From: Bradyrhizobium sp. AUGA SZCCT0176
Lineage (GTDB): Bacteria; Pseudomonadota; Alphaproteobacteria; Rhizobiales; Xanthobacteraceae
Length of the DNA stretch: 64,000 nt
Assembly (NCBI RefSeq): GCF_018130145.1
Contig: NZ_JAFCMB010000026.1
Coordinates: 1-64,000 of the forward strand
Direction: 5' to 3'
The notes below the pieces were generated by a model. The model had not been told where the DNA came from. It searched no databases and saw only the letters and a list, made by a program, of their open reading frames with translations. This document shows, in pieces, positions 26,243-34,407 of this stretch. Within the stretch, counting starts at the first letter, position 1, and each line of letters opens with the position of its first letter. The position numbers were made by a program, and so were the translations under genes.

Positions 26243-26557
26243 CGGCTGCGCATGCAAATCGCGCACGTCCGAATCCGTGGACCTCACCTTGCGCGAAAAG
26301 TCATAAGGCCAGGGCTGGATGACCTGGCCGGCGAGGGAATGGAACAGGACGCCCGCGCCGTCGGCGTAAGTCGCGCCATCGGGCAAACCCAATCTGGCGC
26401 TCCAATGCGCCGGTAGCGTCAGGGCGATATCCCGTACCTCGACCGCCGGTCCCCACCACCAGGCCGGAGCGGGCGGCCGGTCATCCTCGGCGAGCACCCG
26501 CCACCGCCCAAATTCGACGACAACGCGCTCAAACTGCAGTTTTGCCGCCGGATGCAT
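26216..26557 (-). CDS. Hypothetical protein, 113 residues
   Basis: I do not recognise this protein. It begins MHPAAKLQFERVVVEFGRWR and has a Trp-rich block (APAWWWGP) and a short C-terminal tail; no signal or membrane segment is evident. Its 3' end overlaps the end of the GAF/GGDEF/EAL gene by 27 bases in convergent orientation. AGGGAAG stands before the ATG. A CtrA-like site (26618-26634) lies about 60 bases upstream of its start, at promoter distance. The coding call rests on composition and length only. Confidence 0.5.
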   Translation of the reverse strand: MHPAAKLQFERVVVEFGRWRVLAEDDRPPAPAWWWGPAVEVRDIALTLPAHWSARLGLPDGATYADGAGVLFHSLAGQVIQPWPYDFSRKVRSTDSDVRDLHAQPSDDSAFQP

Positions 26558-26859
26558 CGGAACTTCCCTTGTCCTGGCGATGATATCCGCATCTGTGGCC
26601 GGCGCAATGCGCGCCGGTTAACCATTCAATAACCATACCTTCACATGGGCATACCCCCGCCGGAAATCAGGCATCGTTTTCACGAAATTGACCGTTGGAA
26701 TATCGCAGGCGTTCCACGCTTTTTTCTTTGGAAATCCGGAGTCAGCCTAATCAGTCGCTGTTTATCTTAACGGCGAAGCGTTGTTTGAAGCGCTAGAGCG
26801 ATCATCTATTATATCAATCTAGTCGGGATCGATCTCTATCGCCGGACCCACAGTACATC
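26558..26859. promoter_or_regulatory. Divergent spacer with a CtrA-like half-consensus site
   Basis: 302 bases without a gene. It holds the stem CCGGCGC-AATGC-GCGCCGG (26599-26617), and next to it TTAACCATTCAATAACC (26618-26634), which is TTAA-N7-ATAAC, one base off the CtrA consensus TTAA-N7-TTAAC. The right half is strikingly AT-rich (ctattatatcaatct near 26807), probably the promoter of the glycosyltransferase gene at 26860. Confidence 0.5.
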
Positions 26860-27825
26860 ATGACAGGAAGTGGCGTGCTCAAAAACGTGGCCTTGATGAC
26901 CCCGACCTATCGCGGCGACCTCGAGCGTTTCGAATTGCTGTGCGAGAGCATCGATCGGTTCGTCAGCGGATACGAACGGCATTACGTTATCGTCAATGAC
27001 GATGACGTGCCGTACTTCGCCCGGTTCGAGAATAGCCGTCGCACCGTGCTGCCGAGTTCGCACTTCTTGCCGTCCTGGCTGCGGGCGTTGCCGCCGTTTG
27101 TCTCGCGCTCGGGGCGCAGGACGTGGTGGTCGTTCCGGTCGGGTCCGCTCCACGGCTGGCATATCCAGCAGCTTCTCAAGATCGCGGGCGCCCTGCACTT
27201 GCCCCATCAGCGCTATTGCATCGTCGATTCCGATAACACGTTCTTTCGTCCGTTCGATGTGGCCGCCTATGCCGGCGCGGATTTAACCCCGCTCTATGTC
27301 GACCGCCTGGCGATTCCGGCGGATAAGCCGTTGCATCCTGTCTGGGTCCGAAACAGTGATCGCCTTTTGGGCGGCAGCAACACTGCGTTTCCCGCCGATG
27401 ACTATATCGGCAACGTGCTTGTCTGGGACAAGTCGACTTTGCGCGACATGACCGCCACGATCGAAGCCGTCACTGGAATGCCCTGGGCGGTGGCGCTCGG
27501 CAAGGCGCGCTCGTTTTCCGAATACATCCTCTATGGGTACTTTGTGAACCAGTCGCCGACCCACAGGGCGACGCACCGGCTGACCACGCAAAGCCTCGCG
27601 ACGTCCTACTGGGAACCGGATCAATTGGACGAAAAGGCCGTGATCGCCATGGTCGACAGCTCACCGCCCGAGGTCGTAGCACTCTGCATCGAGTCGTTCT
27701 CGGCAACCCCGGTATCGCTCATCCGCAAGGTCGCGGGTTTGTCGAACAACGACGCGCCGTTGCAACCGCAAGGTCCCGCTTCGGCGCAAGGCGCGAATGC
27801 GGCCATGACCAGGGAAGCCGTCTGA
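26860..27825 (+). CDS. DUF6492-type glycosyltransferase-like protein
   Basis: 321 residues. The opening VALMTPTYRGDLERFELLCESIDRF and the core RYCIVDSDNTFFRPFD match the GT-A-like fold of DUF6492 proteins, where the D-S-D pair would bind the sugar-nucleotide metal. The last 35 residues are Gln/Ala-rich and probably unstructured. There is no signal peptide. It probably adds a sugar to the polysaccharide assembled by the adjoining locus, although it is transcribed alone, opposite in direction to the galE operon. Donor and acceptor are unknown. Confidence 0.7.
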   Translation: MTGSGVLKNVALMTPTYRGDLERFELLCESIDRFVSGYERHYVIVNDDDVPYFARFENSRRTVLPSSHFLPSWLRALPPFVSRSGRRTWWSFRSGPLHGWHIQQLLKIAGALHLPHQRYCIVDSDNTFFRPFDVAAYAGADLTPLYVDRLAIPADKPLHPVWVRNSDRLLGGSNTAFPADDYIGNVLVWDKSTLRDMTATIEAVTGMPWAVALGKARSFSEYILYGYFVNQSPTHRATHRLTTQSLATSYWEPDQLDEKAVIAMVDSSPPEVVALCIESFSATPVSLIRKVAGLSNNDAPLQPQGPASAQGANAAMTREAV

Positions 27826-27902
27826 GGCCGTCGCTTCCGCTTAGAACGCCGGACACGTCCGCGAACGAAATTAGTCGCCGGAATAGATTTGCAGCACTGC
27901 GG

Positions 27903-28370
27903 CTATTTCTCTTCCGCTCCAGTCGAGGTCGCCGGACCTTCGCCCATGATCAGGAGAACGGCATCTTCATCCTTGGCGCCGTCCCAATGCACTTGTTTGG
28001 CGAAATGCGTGACGAAACTTCCGGCCGGCATCGGCGTCGTGTTGGCGGGATCGAATTTCGGGCCTGAACCGACCCACCAAGTACCCTGCAGCACGACGAT
28101 GTAGCGGTCGTTGGGATGGAAATGCGGGCGGCTGAAATGATTGCCCTTGGTCCATTTGTTGTAGACCACATAGAAGCCCGGCTTGCTCGGATCGCCAACG
28201 ACGACGGCACTTTGCGCGCCCGCGGCGTTGACCGGGCCCCACGGAATCTGGTCCGGCAATTTGTAAGTGACGGCGGCGGGATTGAGTTCAGCCGCGGAGG
28301 AGATGCTGAGCATCCCGGCGAGAGCAAGGGGCGTCACGAGGTATCGCCAGAACCGGTTGGTCGCCGTCAT
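27903..28370 (-). CDS. Secreted cupin-domain protein
   Basis: 155 residues. A signal peptide covers about residues 1-27 (MTATNRFWRYLVTPLALAGM, then SISSAAE). The rest is a single cupin barrel: RPHFHPNDRYIVVLQGTWWVGSG supplies the first metal motif and the H-x-H pair, and SFVTHFAKQVHWDG the second. Such periplasmic cupins bind a metal, but their substrates are mostly unknown. GGGAG precedes the ATG. It stands alone between the DUF6492 gene (convergent) and galE, 185 bases downstream of the latter, and may not belong to the polysaccharide pathway. Confidence 0.85.
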   Translation of the reverse strand: MTATNRFWRYLVTPLALAGMLSISSAAELNPAAVTYKLPDQIPWGPVNAAGAQSAVVVGDPSKPGFYVVYNKWTKGNHFSRPHFHPNDRYIVVLQGTWWVGSGPKFDPANTTPMPAGSFVTHFAKQVHWDGAKDEDAVLLIMGEGPATSTGAEEK

Positions 28371-28555
28371 GGTTTGCTCCCTTTTGTCATGCGTGAGCTG
28401 AAATGCGCTCATCTGTGTTGTCGTGGATGCTAGCCGGTCTCGTTCCCACGGGGCAAGCCGCGTGCCTGCATGCGTGACAGGCGAGAGACGATAATCGCGG
28501 GCGTACAGGGCCGCAGGAACAATGCGGCTTAGACCGGTCGCACTTCCGTGCTTAC
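28371..28555 (-). other. Spacer between galE and the secreted cupin gene
   Basis: 185 bases with no gene. The galE end carries a hairpin, CTCACCCG pairing with CGGGTGAG around an 8-base loop (28555-28578), which includes the galE stop codon. No T-run follows. The part nearest the cupin ATG carries its ribosome site and presumably its promoter. Confidence 0.4.
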
Positions 28556-29566
28556 TCACCCGTTTTTGAGCGGGTGAGCTTTCTTGTGCCAGGCCCAGGC
28601 GGTGCGGATGATGGTCGGAAGGTCCGAATAAGCAGGGCGGAAGTGCAGCGTTTCGTGCGCGGCGGAAGCGTCCGCGACCAGATAGGTCGGGTCGCCGGCG
28701 CGGCGTGGCTTGACGACGTGTGGCACTTCGCGCCCGGTCTCGCTCGCGATCGCCGCGAGGATCTCCCGCACCGAAAAACCCTTGCCGGTGCCGAGATTGA
28801 AGACGCCGCCGGAATGCCCTTCGAGCAAGAGCGTCAGCGCCAGCACATGGGCGGCGGCAAGGTCGGTGACATGGATGTAGTCGCGGATCGCGGTGCCGTC
28901 CGGCGTCGCGTAATCGTCGCCGAATACGGCGAAGTCCGGCACGTGTCCCTGCAGCGCCATCATCGCGCGGGGAATGAGATGGGTTTCCACCTCGCGCTGC
29001 TCGCCGATGCCGCCGGCGGGGTCGGCGCCGCTGGCGTTGAAATAGCGCAGCGCGAACGAGCCGAGCCCGTAAGCCCCGCGATAATCTGAAAGCACGCGCT
29101 CGATCATCCATTTCGAGGCGCCATAGGGATTGATCGGCGCGCAGGGATAGTTTTCGGGCAGCGCCTTGCTGTCGGCATTGCCATAGACCGCGCCGGTCGA
29201 CGAGAACACCAGGCGGCTGCAGCCGGCCTCGCGCATCGCATCCAGCAGCGCCAGCGTGCCGGCGAGGTTGTTGACGTAGTATTTCTGTGGGTCGACCACG
29301 GATTCGCCGACCAGGCTGGACGCGGCGAAATGCATGACTGCGACGATGTCGTGCTCGGCGAAGGCGCGCGCCAGCGTGGCCTTGTCGGCGATGTCGCCGG
29401 TAACCAGCGCGCCTGCGACGAAGCTGTGGTGGCCGGTCGAAAAATTGTCGTAGCAAACGGGAAGATAACCGGCCGCATCAAGCGCCCGGCAGCAATGCGA
29501 GCCGATGTAGCCCGCGCCGCCCGTGACCAGGATGGCCGGACGATCGCTCGTCAGACCGGCGCCCAT
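28556..29566 (-). CDS. galE: UDP-glucose 4-epimerase
   Basis: A 336-residue extended SDR that interconverts UDP-glucose and UDP-galactose in the cytoplasm. The NAD motif GGAGYIG is at 16-22, the catalytic Ser/Thr is in FSSTGAVYG near 122-124, and Tyr148 and Lys152 form the YxxxK pair in NPYGASK. The ATG at 29566 overlaps the stop of the WecG-like gene (TGATG), so it is the last cistron of the leftward polysaccharide operon. It supplies galactose units. The N-terminus is a few residues longer than in E. coli GalE. A related 4-epimerase specificity cannot be excluded. Confidence 0.93.
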   Translation of the reverse strand: MGAGLTSDRPAILVTGGAGYIGSHCCRALDAAGYLPVCYDNFSTGHHSFVAGALVTGDIADKATLARAFAEHDIVAVMHFAASSLVGESVVDPQKYYVNNLAGTLALLDAMREAGCSRLVFSSTGAVYGNADSKALPENYPCAPINPYGASKWMIERVLSDYRGAYGLGSFALRYFNASGADPAGGIGEQREVETHLIPRAMMALQGHVPDFAVFGDDYATPDGTAIRDYIHVTDLAAAHVLALTLLLEGHSGGVFNLGTGKGFSVREILAAIASETGREVPHVVKPRRAGDPTYLVADASAAHETLHFRPAYSDLPTIIRTAWAWHKKAHPLKNG

Positions 29567-30387
29567 CAATCCCGGGTCCGTTCGGTGGCCGAAGGCCGGC
29601 TCTTGTTGAACAGCAGATAGAGCGCGCGCGGATTGGTGGTGAAATAGCGCCAGAACAGCCGGCGCGGTTCCAGCCAGATGCGCCAGGCCCATTCGAGCCC
29701 TGTCGCCTGCATCCAATACGGTGCGCGGGCCCGGCTGCCCGACAGGAAGTTGAACAGTCCGCCAGAGGTCTTGATCACGCCGACCTTGAACAGGCGCGAG
29801 GTGTATTCCTCGACAAAGGCCTGCTCATAGGGAACGCCAAGCGCAAGCCAGAGGTAATCGGGCGCCAGCGCGTTGATTTCGTCGAGCTTGGCCCGCAGCG
29901 CGTCGCCGCGGAGGAAGCCGTGCGAATGTCCGATGATCTTCAGGTCCGGATAGAGCTTGCGAACGTTGGCGACGGCAGCGGCGTTCTCCGCCTCATCGGC
30001 GCCGAACATGTAGAAGGTCAATCCGGCCGCCTGCGCCTTGCGGGCGACGACGTGGAACAGATCTGTGGTCGCCACGCGCTCGGGGAGCGGCGTCGACGAT
30101 TTCAACCGGGACACCGTCACGAGCGGCTGGCCGTCGGCATTGATCAGGTCGGCGGAGCGAAACAGCCGGTCGGTCATCGGTTCGGTGGAGCAGCGCGCCA
30201 GCACTTCGCCATTGGCCGAGGTCAGATAGAGCGGGCGAGCGAGCCGGCGTTGCGGGAACACCATCTCGATCATGAAGTCCGCGGTCTGCTCGAGGTCGAG
30301 CACGGCAAGCCGCAGCCCGCCCAGTGTGATTCGGGGAACGCCGGCAGTAGCGGCTCTCCCGAGGGGGTTTAAGCGACGCTCACGCAT
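29566..30387 (-). CDS. WecG/TagA/CpsF family glycosyltransferase
   Basis: 273 residues. The family's catalytic region reads SADLINADGQPLVTVSRLK near residue 65. The C-terminal block is highly typical: VGVIKTSGGLFNFLSGSRAR, then PYWMQATGLEWAWRIWLEPRRLFWRY. The enzymes transfer the second sugar (ManNAcA, ManNAc or Glc in known cases) to an undecaprenyl-linked monosaccharide at the inner membrane face. The ATG at 30387 lies inside the end of the chain-length gene (8-base overlap), and its stop overlaps galE. The lipid-linked acceptor enzyme itself is not in the window. Confidence 0.9.
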   Translation of the reverse strand: MRERRLNPLGRAATAGVPRITLGGLRLAVLDLEQTADFMIEMVFPQRRLARPLYLTSANGEVLARCSTEPMTDRLFRSADLINADGQPLVTVSRLKSSTPLPERVATTDLFHVVARKAQAAGLTFYMFGADEAENAAAVANVRKLYPDLKIIGHSHGFLRGDALRAKLDEINALAPDYLWLALGVPYEQAFVEEYTSRLFKVGVIKTSGGLFNFLSGSRARAPYWMQATGLEWAWRIWLEPRRLFWRYFTTNPRALYLLFNKSRPSATERTRD

Positions 30388-32683
30388 ACTGTTTGTCTCG
30401 CTGACGGTTGACGGCCGTGGGGTTGAGTTCGTTGATGACGACACCGACCAGCTTGCGCTCGGTCTCGCCGAGCGCGGTGATGATGTCTTCCATGCTCTCG
30501 TTGATGTCGAGCTTGACCGGCAGGATCGCGACCAGCCCATCGGTGGCGTCGAACAGTGCGTGGTCGGCCGGGCTCCACGGCATGGCGGGCCCGTCGAGGA
30601 CCACCAGATCGTAGTCGCCGCCGATGCGCGCCTGCGCAATCGCCTTGCGGATGGTGTCGCTTGCCTTGATATCCGAGGCCTTGAGGGCCGGCAGGATCGA
30701 AATTCCGTTCGCGCTCTTGATGGCGCGCGCAGCCTTGGCGCCAATATTGAGCCAGCCGAGACGGCCGGTCTCTTCCTTGCCGAGGTGGGCCACCTTGTTC
30801 GACAGTGTATAGGTCTTTTGATCGGCGTCGATCAGCAGCACCCTGGCGCCATCGCGGGCGGCCGAGAGCGCGACGTTGAGCGCGGCAATGCTGCGGTTCT
30901 CGCCATTGCCGGCGCCGATCACGGCCATGACGGGCGCGGTGTCCTTGGCCGCGCGCGTCGCCATTGCGGTCCGAATTTCGCGCATGCTGTTGAGGAACGT
31001 CATCAGCGGGAAACCGGCGCGCAGCGTCGGCCAGCCGAGGCGGGTGACATCGAGGGTGCCGCCCGTCGCCAGGATTCCGCCGAGGGTGCGCACCACGTCC
31101 GATTCCTGCAGGCGGGTGATCGACGGCTTCGCGATCAGGCTGACGGCGGGCTGCGGGGTGGCAGACGGTTGCCTCGTGGCCGCGGCAAGCGTCCGATTTC
31201 CCGTGGCGGACGAGGCCGATGTCCTGACCGGCGTGTTGGGTCGAACCGGGTTGGCGCCAGGCGTCAACCGCTCGACGGCGATGATCCATGCGGCCGAGGC
31301 GAGCCCGCCCAGCATAAAGCCGATTATGGCGAACAAGGCCATCCCCGGCGGGAAAGTACGCCGCTGCGGCACGGTGGCATCGCCGATGATGCGGGCGCTC
31401 GAGGTGTTCAGGGTTTCCTGCTCCTCGGTCTCGCGCGAGCGCTTGAGGAACGACTGGTAGACGTCGCGGCTGGCTTCCACGTCGCGTTCGAGCTCGCGCA
31501 ACCGGACCGCGGCCTGGCTCATCTGGACGCTCTGGCGCTTCTGGGTTTCGAGCGCCTTGTTCAGGGAAGCTTCGTAATCCCGGGCGCGGGTCAGGTCATT
31601 CTTCGCCGCCTGCAGAAAGCGATCGGTTTCCTCGCCGATGGTCCGGCGCAGATCCTCGACCTGCTTCTCCATCTGGCGCAAGGCGGGATGACGCGGCCCC
31701 AACTCGCTCTGCAATTCGGCCTGGCGCTTCCTGGCTTCGGCATATTGCGAACGCAGATTGGCGATGGTTGGCGATTGCAGCGCCTCGGGAATGGCGCCGG
31801 CGTCCGCCGATGTCTTGCGGCTGGCGGCGATCTGATCGTGTTTGGCCTGCGCGTCGAGCGTCAGCGCCCGCGCCGCGGCAAGCCGCTGGTTGCTGGCGGA
31901 GAGCTGCTGATCGCTGATCAGCGTGTCCTGCGTGCCGACGAAGTTGTTCTGCGCCTTGTAGACCGCGAGCGTGTTCTCGGCGTTGCGAAGCCGTTCCTGC
32001 AATTCCGTCAGCCGGCTGGAAAGGTCGCTGGTGGCGCGACGGACCCTCGCGGCCTGCGATTGCGTGGATTCGGTCAAATAGGCCTTGGCGATCGCATTTG
32101 AGAGCATCGCCGCCTTCACCGGGTCGATCGACCAGACGTCGATGTCGACGATGAAGGTCTTGTCGGTCTTTTTCACATTGATGTGGCGGATCAGGTTTTC
32201 CAGCGCCGCCATTTCAACGAGCTTGCGCTGTTCGGCGGTCGGGCGCAGATCGATCCCGAACAGGCCGAGCAGCGTTCCGAACAGGCTCTTGCCGTCGCCG
32301 CCGCCGAACTCAGGGTCCTTCTCGAGATGGGTCTCGCGGATCACCTGCAACAGCACATTGTTCGAGGTGATCACGCGCCCCTGGCTCTCGACCACCATCG
32401 CAAGGCCGGAAAGGTCCGGGGCGCGCGGCGTGAGTTCGCGATCGACCAGCTGCAATTCGCGGGGATCGACGTAGAGCTGGGCCGTTGCGGTATATTTCGG
32501 TGTCAGGCTCTTGCCGATCGCCACGGCGATGCAGGCGCAGAGCAGCGCCGCCGAGGCGATCGCGATCTTCCGCCGCCACAGCAGTTGAACCAGATCGAGC
32601 ACGCTGAAGCCACCCAATGCCGGCGTTGCGGCGGGCCGGGGGTCAAGCTTGGCCTGGTTTATCGGCTCGTCATAGATAAGCAT
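30380..32683 (-). CDS. Wzz/ExoP-like polysaccharide chain-length protein with degenerate kinase domain
   Basis: About 767 residues. A first membrane segment near residues 40-58 begins a Wzz domain, a long periplasmic coiled-coil region (about 190-420) follows, and a second membrane segment (near 450-475) leads to a cytoplasmic BY-kinase-like domain. In that domain Walker A' (VLLIDAD) and Walker B (LVVLDGP) remain, but Walker A reads GNGENRS: the expected Gly-Lys is Asn596-Arg597. The C-terminus has a single Tyr instead of a Tyr cluster. Autophosphorylation is therefore doubtful, and a structural co-polymerase role is likely. Start ATG 32683 is preferred; an upstream GTG (32713) has no ribosome site. 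Confidence 0.88.
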   Translation of the reverse strand: MLIYDEPINQAKLDPRPAATPALGGFSVLDLVQLLWRRKIAIASAALLCACIAVAIGKSLTPKYTATAQLYVDPRELQLVDRELTPRAPDLSGLAMVVESQGRVITSNNVLLQVIRETHLEKDPEFGGGDGKSLFGTLLGLFGIDLRPTAEQRKLVEMAALENLIRHINVKKTDKTFIVDIDVWSIDPVKAAMLSNAIAKAYLTESTQSQAARVRRATSDLSSRLTELQERLRNAENTLAVYKAQNNFVGTQDTLISDQQLSASNQRLAAARALTLDAQAKHDQIAASRKTSADAGAIPEALQSPTIANLRSQYAEARKRQAELQSELGPRHPALRQMEKQVEDLRRTIGEETDRFLQAAKNDLTRARDYEASLNKALETQKRQSVQMSQAAVRLRELERDVEASRDVYQSFLKRSRETEEQETLNTSSARIIGDATVPQRRTFPPGMALFAIIGFMLGGLASAAWIIAVERLTPGANPVRPNTPVRTSASSATGNRTLAAATRQPSATPQPAVSLIAKPSITRLQESDVVRTLGGILATGGTLDVTRLGWPTLRAGFPLMTFLNSMREIRTAMATRAAKDTAPVMAVIGAGNGENRSIAALNVALSAARDGARVLLIDADQKTYTLSNKVAHLGKEETGRLGWLNIGAKAARAIKSANGISILPALKASDIKASDTIRKAIAQARIGGDYDLVVLDGPAMPWSPADHALFDATDGLVAILPVKLDINESMEDIITALGETERKLVGVVINELNPTAVNRQRDKQYA

Positions 32684-32839
32684 CGACCCCAGCTTCCATT
32701 CCACCTGCCGCACACATCGGCTGAGGGGTTACTCTTCGCCTTACGCCACGCGCGCCAGACTTCAACGCGCCAAAAACGCAACAGGGAAAATTAACCATAC
32801 TCATTGAGGGACTATTCACCGAAATGGCAAACAAAGCGT

Positions 32840-33592
32840 TTATGCGCGGGCGCATCGCAATGCCTCCGCCATTGTCATAGCCGGGATTTTCCGGCGCGCC
32901 GCCGCCTCGAGGGCGTGGTTGAGCAGCGCTGGTGAGCAACCCCAGGGGCTCGGCCGTTCAGCGACGTCGTGGCCGTAGAAAATTAACCATCCGTTATTGG
33001 TTTCCGCCTCGTCGAACATGCGTTCGATCCCGGCGCGGTCCATCTGGCCATCGATCAGCGGCACGGCGCGAAGAAGCTGTAAATCGACTGTGCCGCTGTT
33101 GATGCCAGGTTCGATGCTGCGGCAGGTCTGGAACTGATCCTTGAGCTGGTTCTTCCGTCCAACCGATCCCAATCCGTAAGGATAGGCAAAAGTCTCGGTT
33201 TCGATCGAGGCGTCCAGCGCGCGGAGGTAGCCGCGGTTTCGCATGATTTCGTTGGCAAGGGCGGCCACGTCGAGATCGCTGGCGCGCCGGTGCGAGAATG
33301 TATGACAGCCGATTTCGTGGCCACGGCGATGTAGGGAAAGCAGGTCGTCGGCGTCGCCCGTCGGCCATTCCCGCGTTTCGCCGCCAATCAGGCCTCCCGA
33401 TACATAGAAGGTGCCCCGCGCGCCGTGTGTTTCGAGCAGATCCGCGCCTGTCGTCGCCGCGCTTTTCGGGAGATCGTCAAAGGTAAAGCTGACCATCGGT
33501 GTGGTGTTGCGCATCTGGAAGGAATTGGCGTGCAGATACATCGCCAGCCGGTGGCTGACCTTCGCTTTTGCCTCTGAGAACATCGCGTTCAT
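32840..33592 (-). CDS. Polysaccharide deacetylase (NodB homology)
   Basis: 250 residues with a carbohydrate esterase 4 fold. TFDD at 37-40 gives the catalytic base and metal Asp, and H97-x3-H101 (HTFSH) completes the metal triad. FAYPYGLGS near residue 133 and LIFYGHDV near residue 207 correspond to later NodB motifs. It has no signal peptide, so it would act on a cytoplasmic or lipid-linked glycan, removing N-acetyl groups. It starts two bases before the methyltransferase stop in the same operon. A 156-base gap follows before the chain-length gene. Confidence 0.9.
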   Translation of the reverse strand: MNAMFSEAKAKVSHRLAMYLHANSFQMRNTTPMVSFTFDDLPKSAATTGADLLETHGARGTFYVSGGLIGGETREWPTGDADDLLSLHRRGHEIGCHTFSHRRASDLDVAALANEIMRNRGYLRALDASIETETFAYPYGLGSVGRKNQLKDQFQTCRSIEPGINSGTVDLQLLRAVPLIDGQMDRAGIERMFDEAETNNGWLIFYGHDVAERPSPWGCSPALLNHALEAAARRKIPAMTMAEALRCARA

Positions 33593-33594
33593 TC

Positions 33595-34401
33595 TCAGCG
33601 CTTCCTCAAGATCACGTGGTAGTCGCCGTGCCGCACGTCGGTCTTTCCGGGCAGGAAGACGTTCATCACCTTGGCGGCCGCGTCGATCAGGCTCGCGAAC
33701 AGCGGCTTGCGCCGGCGCATCTCCGGATAGCGCGGGCTCTCATACTGCTTGCAATAGATCATCTGCAGGCCGTGCTTGTCGGCGAAGGCATCCAGGTTCG
33801 CCAGCGTGACAAGCGGATGAAAATGAGTCGGGAACGGCGCGCAGCCGGGCAGGCCGGCGTTCTTGTCGCCGCGGATATGGCGGTAGAACCAGACATGGAA
33901 CCAGTGCGGCGAATATTTGGTGACGACGCCGGACAGCGACCCTGGATTCGGTGCGCCGATCAGGATCAATCCGTCGGCCTTTAGCGACTGGCAGAAGCCA
34001 AGCAGCGCCGCTTCGACGTCGGGCACATGCTCGATCACGTTGTAGCAGATCACGAGATCGAAACTGTCGGGCGCGAAGCGATAGGTCTGGATGTCGCCGA
34101 GGAGCGTTTCCTGCGCGTAGTCGTTGTTGCGGATCTGGTCTTCGTCGATATCGACCACGGTGACGTGGGCACGCTTCAGCACGCTGAGCGGCAGGAAGCT
34201 GGTCGAGCCGCCGCCGGCCTCATAGATTTTAAGGCCGGTCGCGGGCAGTTTCGCCTCGAGAATGCTGTGAACCGTCAGCAGGCTCTGCCGGGCCTCGCCG
34301 GGCGGCAGTTCAAGCAGCGACTGCGGATGCAGCGCGGCCGGCTTGTCGGCGGCGTCAGTGAAAGCCGAATGAAGGGGATCGAGGGCAAATGTCTTGGTCA
34401 T
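33595..34401 (-). CDS. SAM-dependent class I methyltransferase
   Basis: 268 residues. SAM motif I is IYEAGGGSTSFLPLSVL near residue 60, and VTVVDIDEDQ near residue 82 binds the ribose. ICYNVIEHVPDVEAALLGF and LILIGAPNPGSLSG match motifs of Methyltransf_11/UbiG-type enzymes. It probably methylates a sugar or lipid-linked intermediate of the polysaccharide. It lies in the middle of the leftward operon, six bases after the flippase and two bases before the deacetylase. Confidence 0.87.
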   Translation of the reverse strand: MTKTFALDPLHSAFTDAADKPAALHPQSLLELPPGEARQSLLTVHSILEAKLPATGLKIYEAGGGSTSFLPLSVLKRAHVTVVDIDEDQIRNNDYAQETLLGDIQTYRFAPDSFDLVICYNVIEHVPDVEAALLGFCQSLKADGLILIGAPNPGSLSGVVTKYSPHWFHVWFYRHIRGDKNAGLPGCAPFPTHFHPLVTLANLDAFADKHGLQMIYCKQYESPRYPEMRRRKPLFASLIDAAAKVMNVFLPGKTDVRHGDYHVILRKR

Positions 34402-34407
34402 TTGTTC

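Noticed and set aside
27903..29456. Apparent 517-residue protein covering the secreted cupin and part of galE
   Set aside because: The frame merely stays open upstream of the cupin signal peptide; a ribosome site and ATG at 28370 give the natural start, and the upstream part is out of frame with galE.
30272..32101. Long frame antisense to the chain-length protein (609 codons)
   Set aside because: Mirror frame of a real gene with Wzz and Walker motifs; no features of its own.
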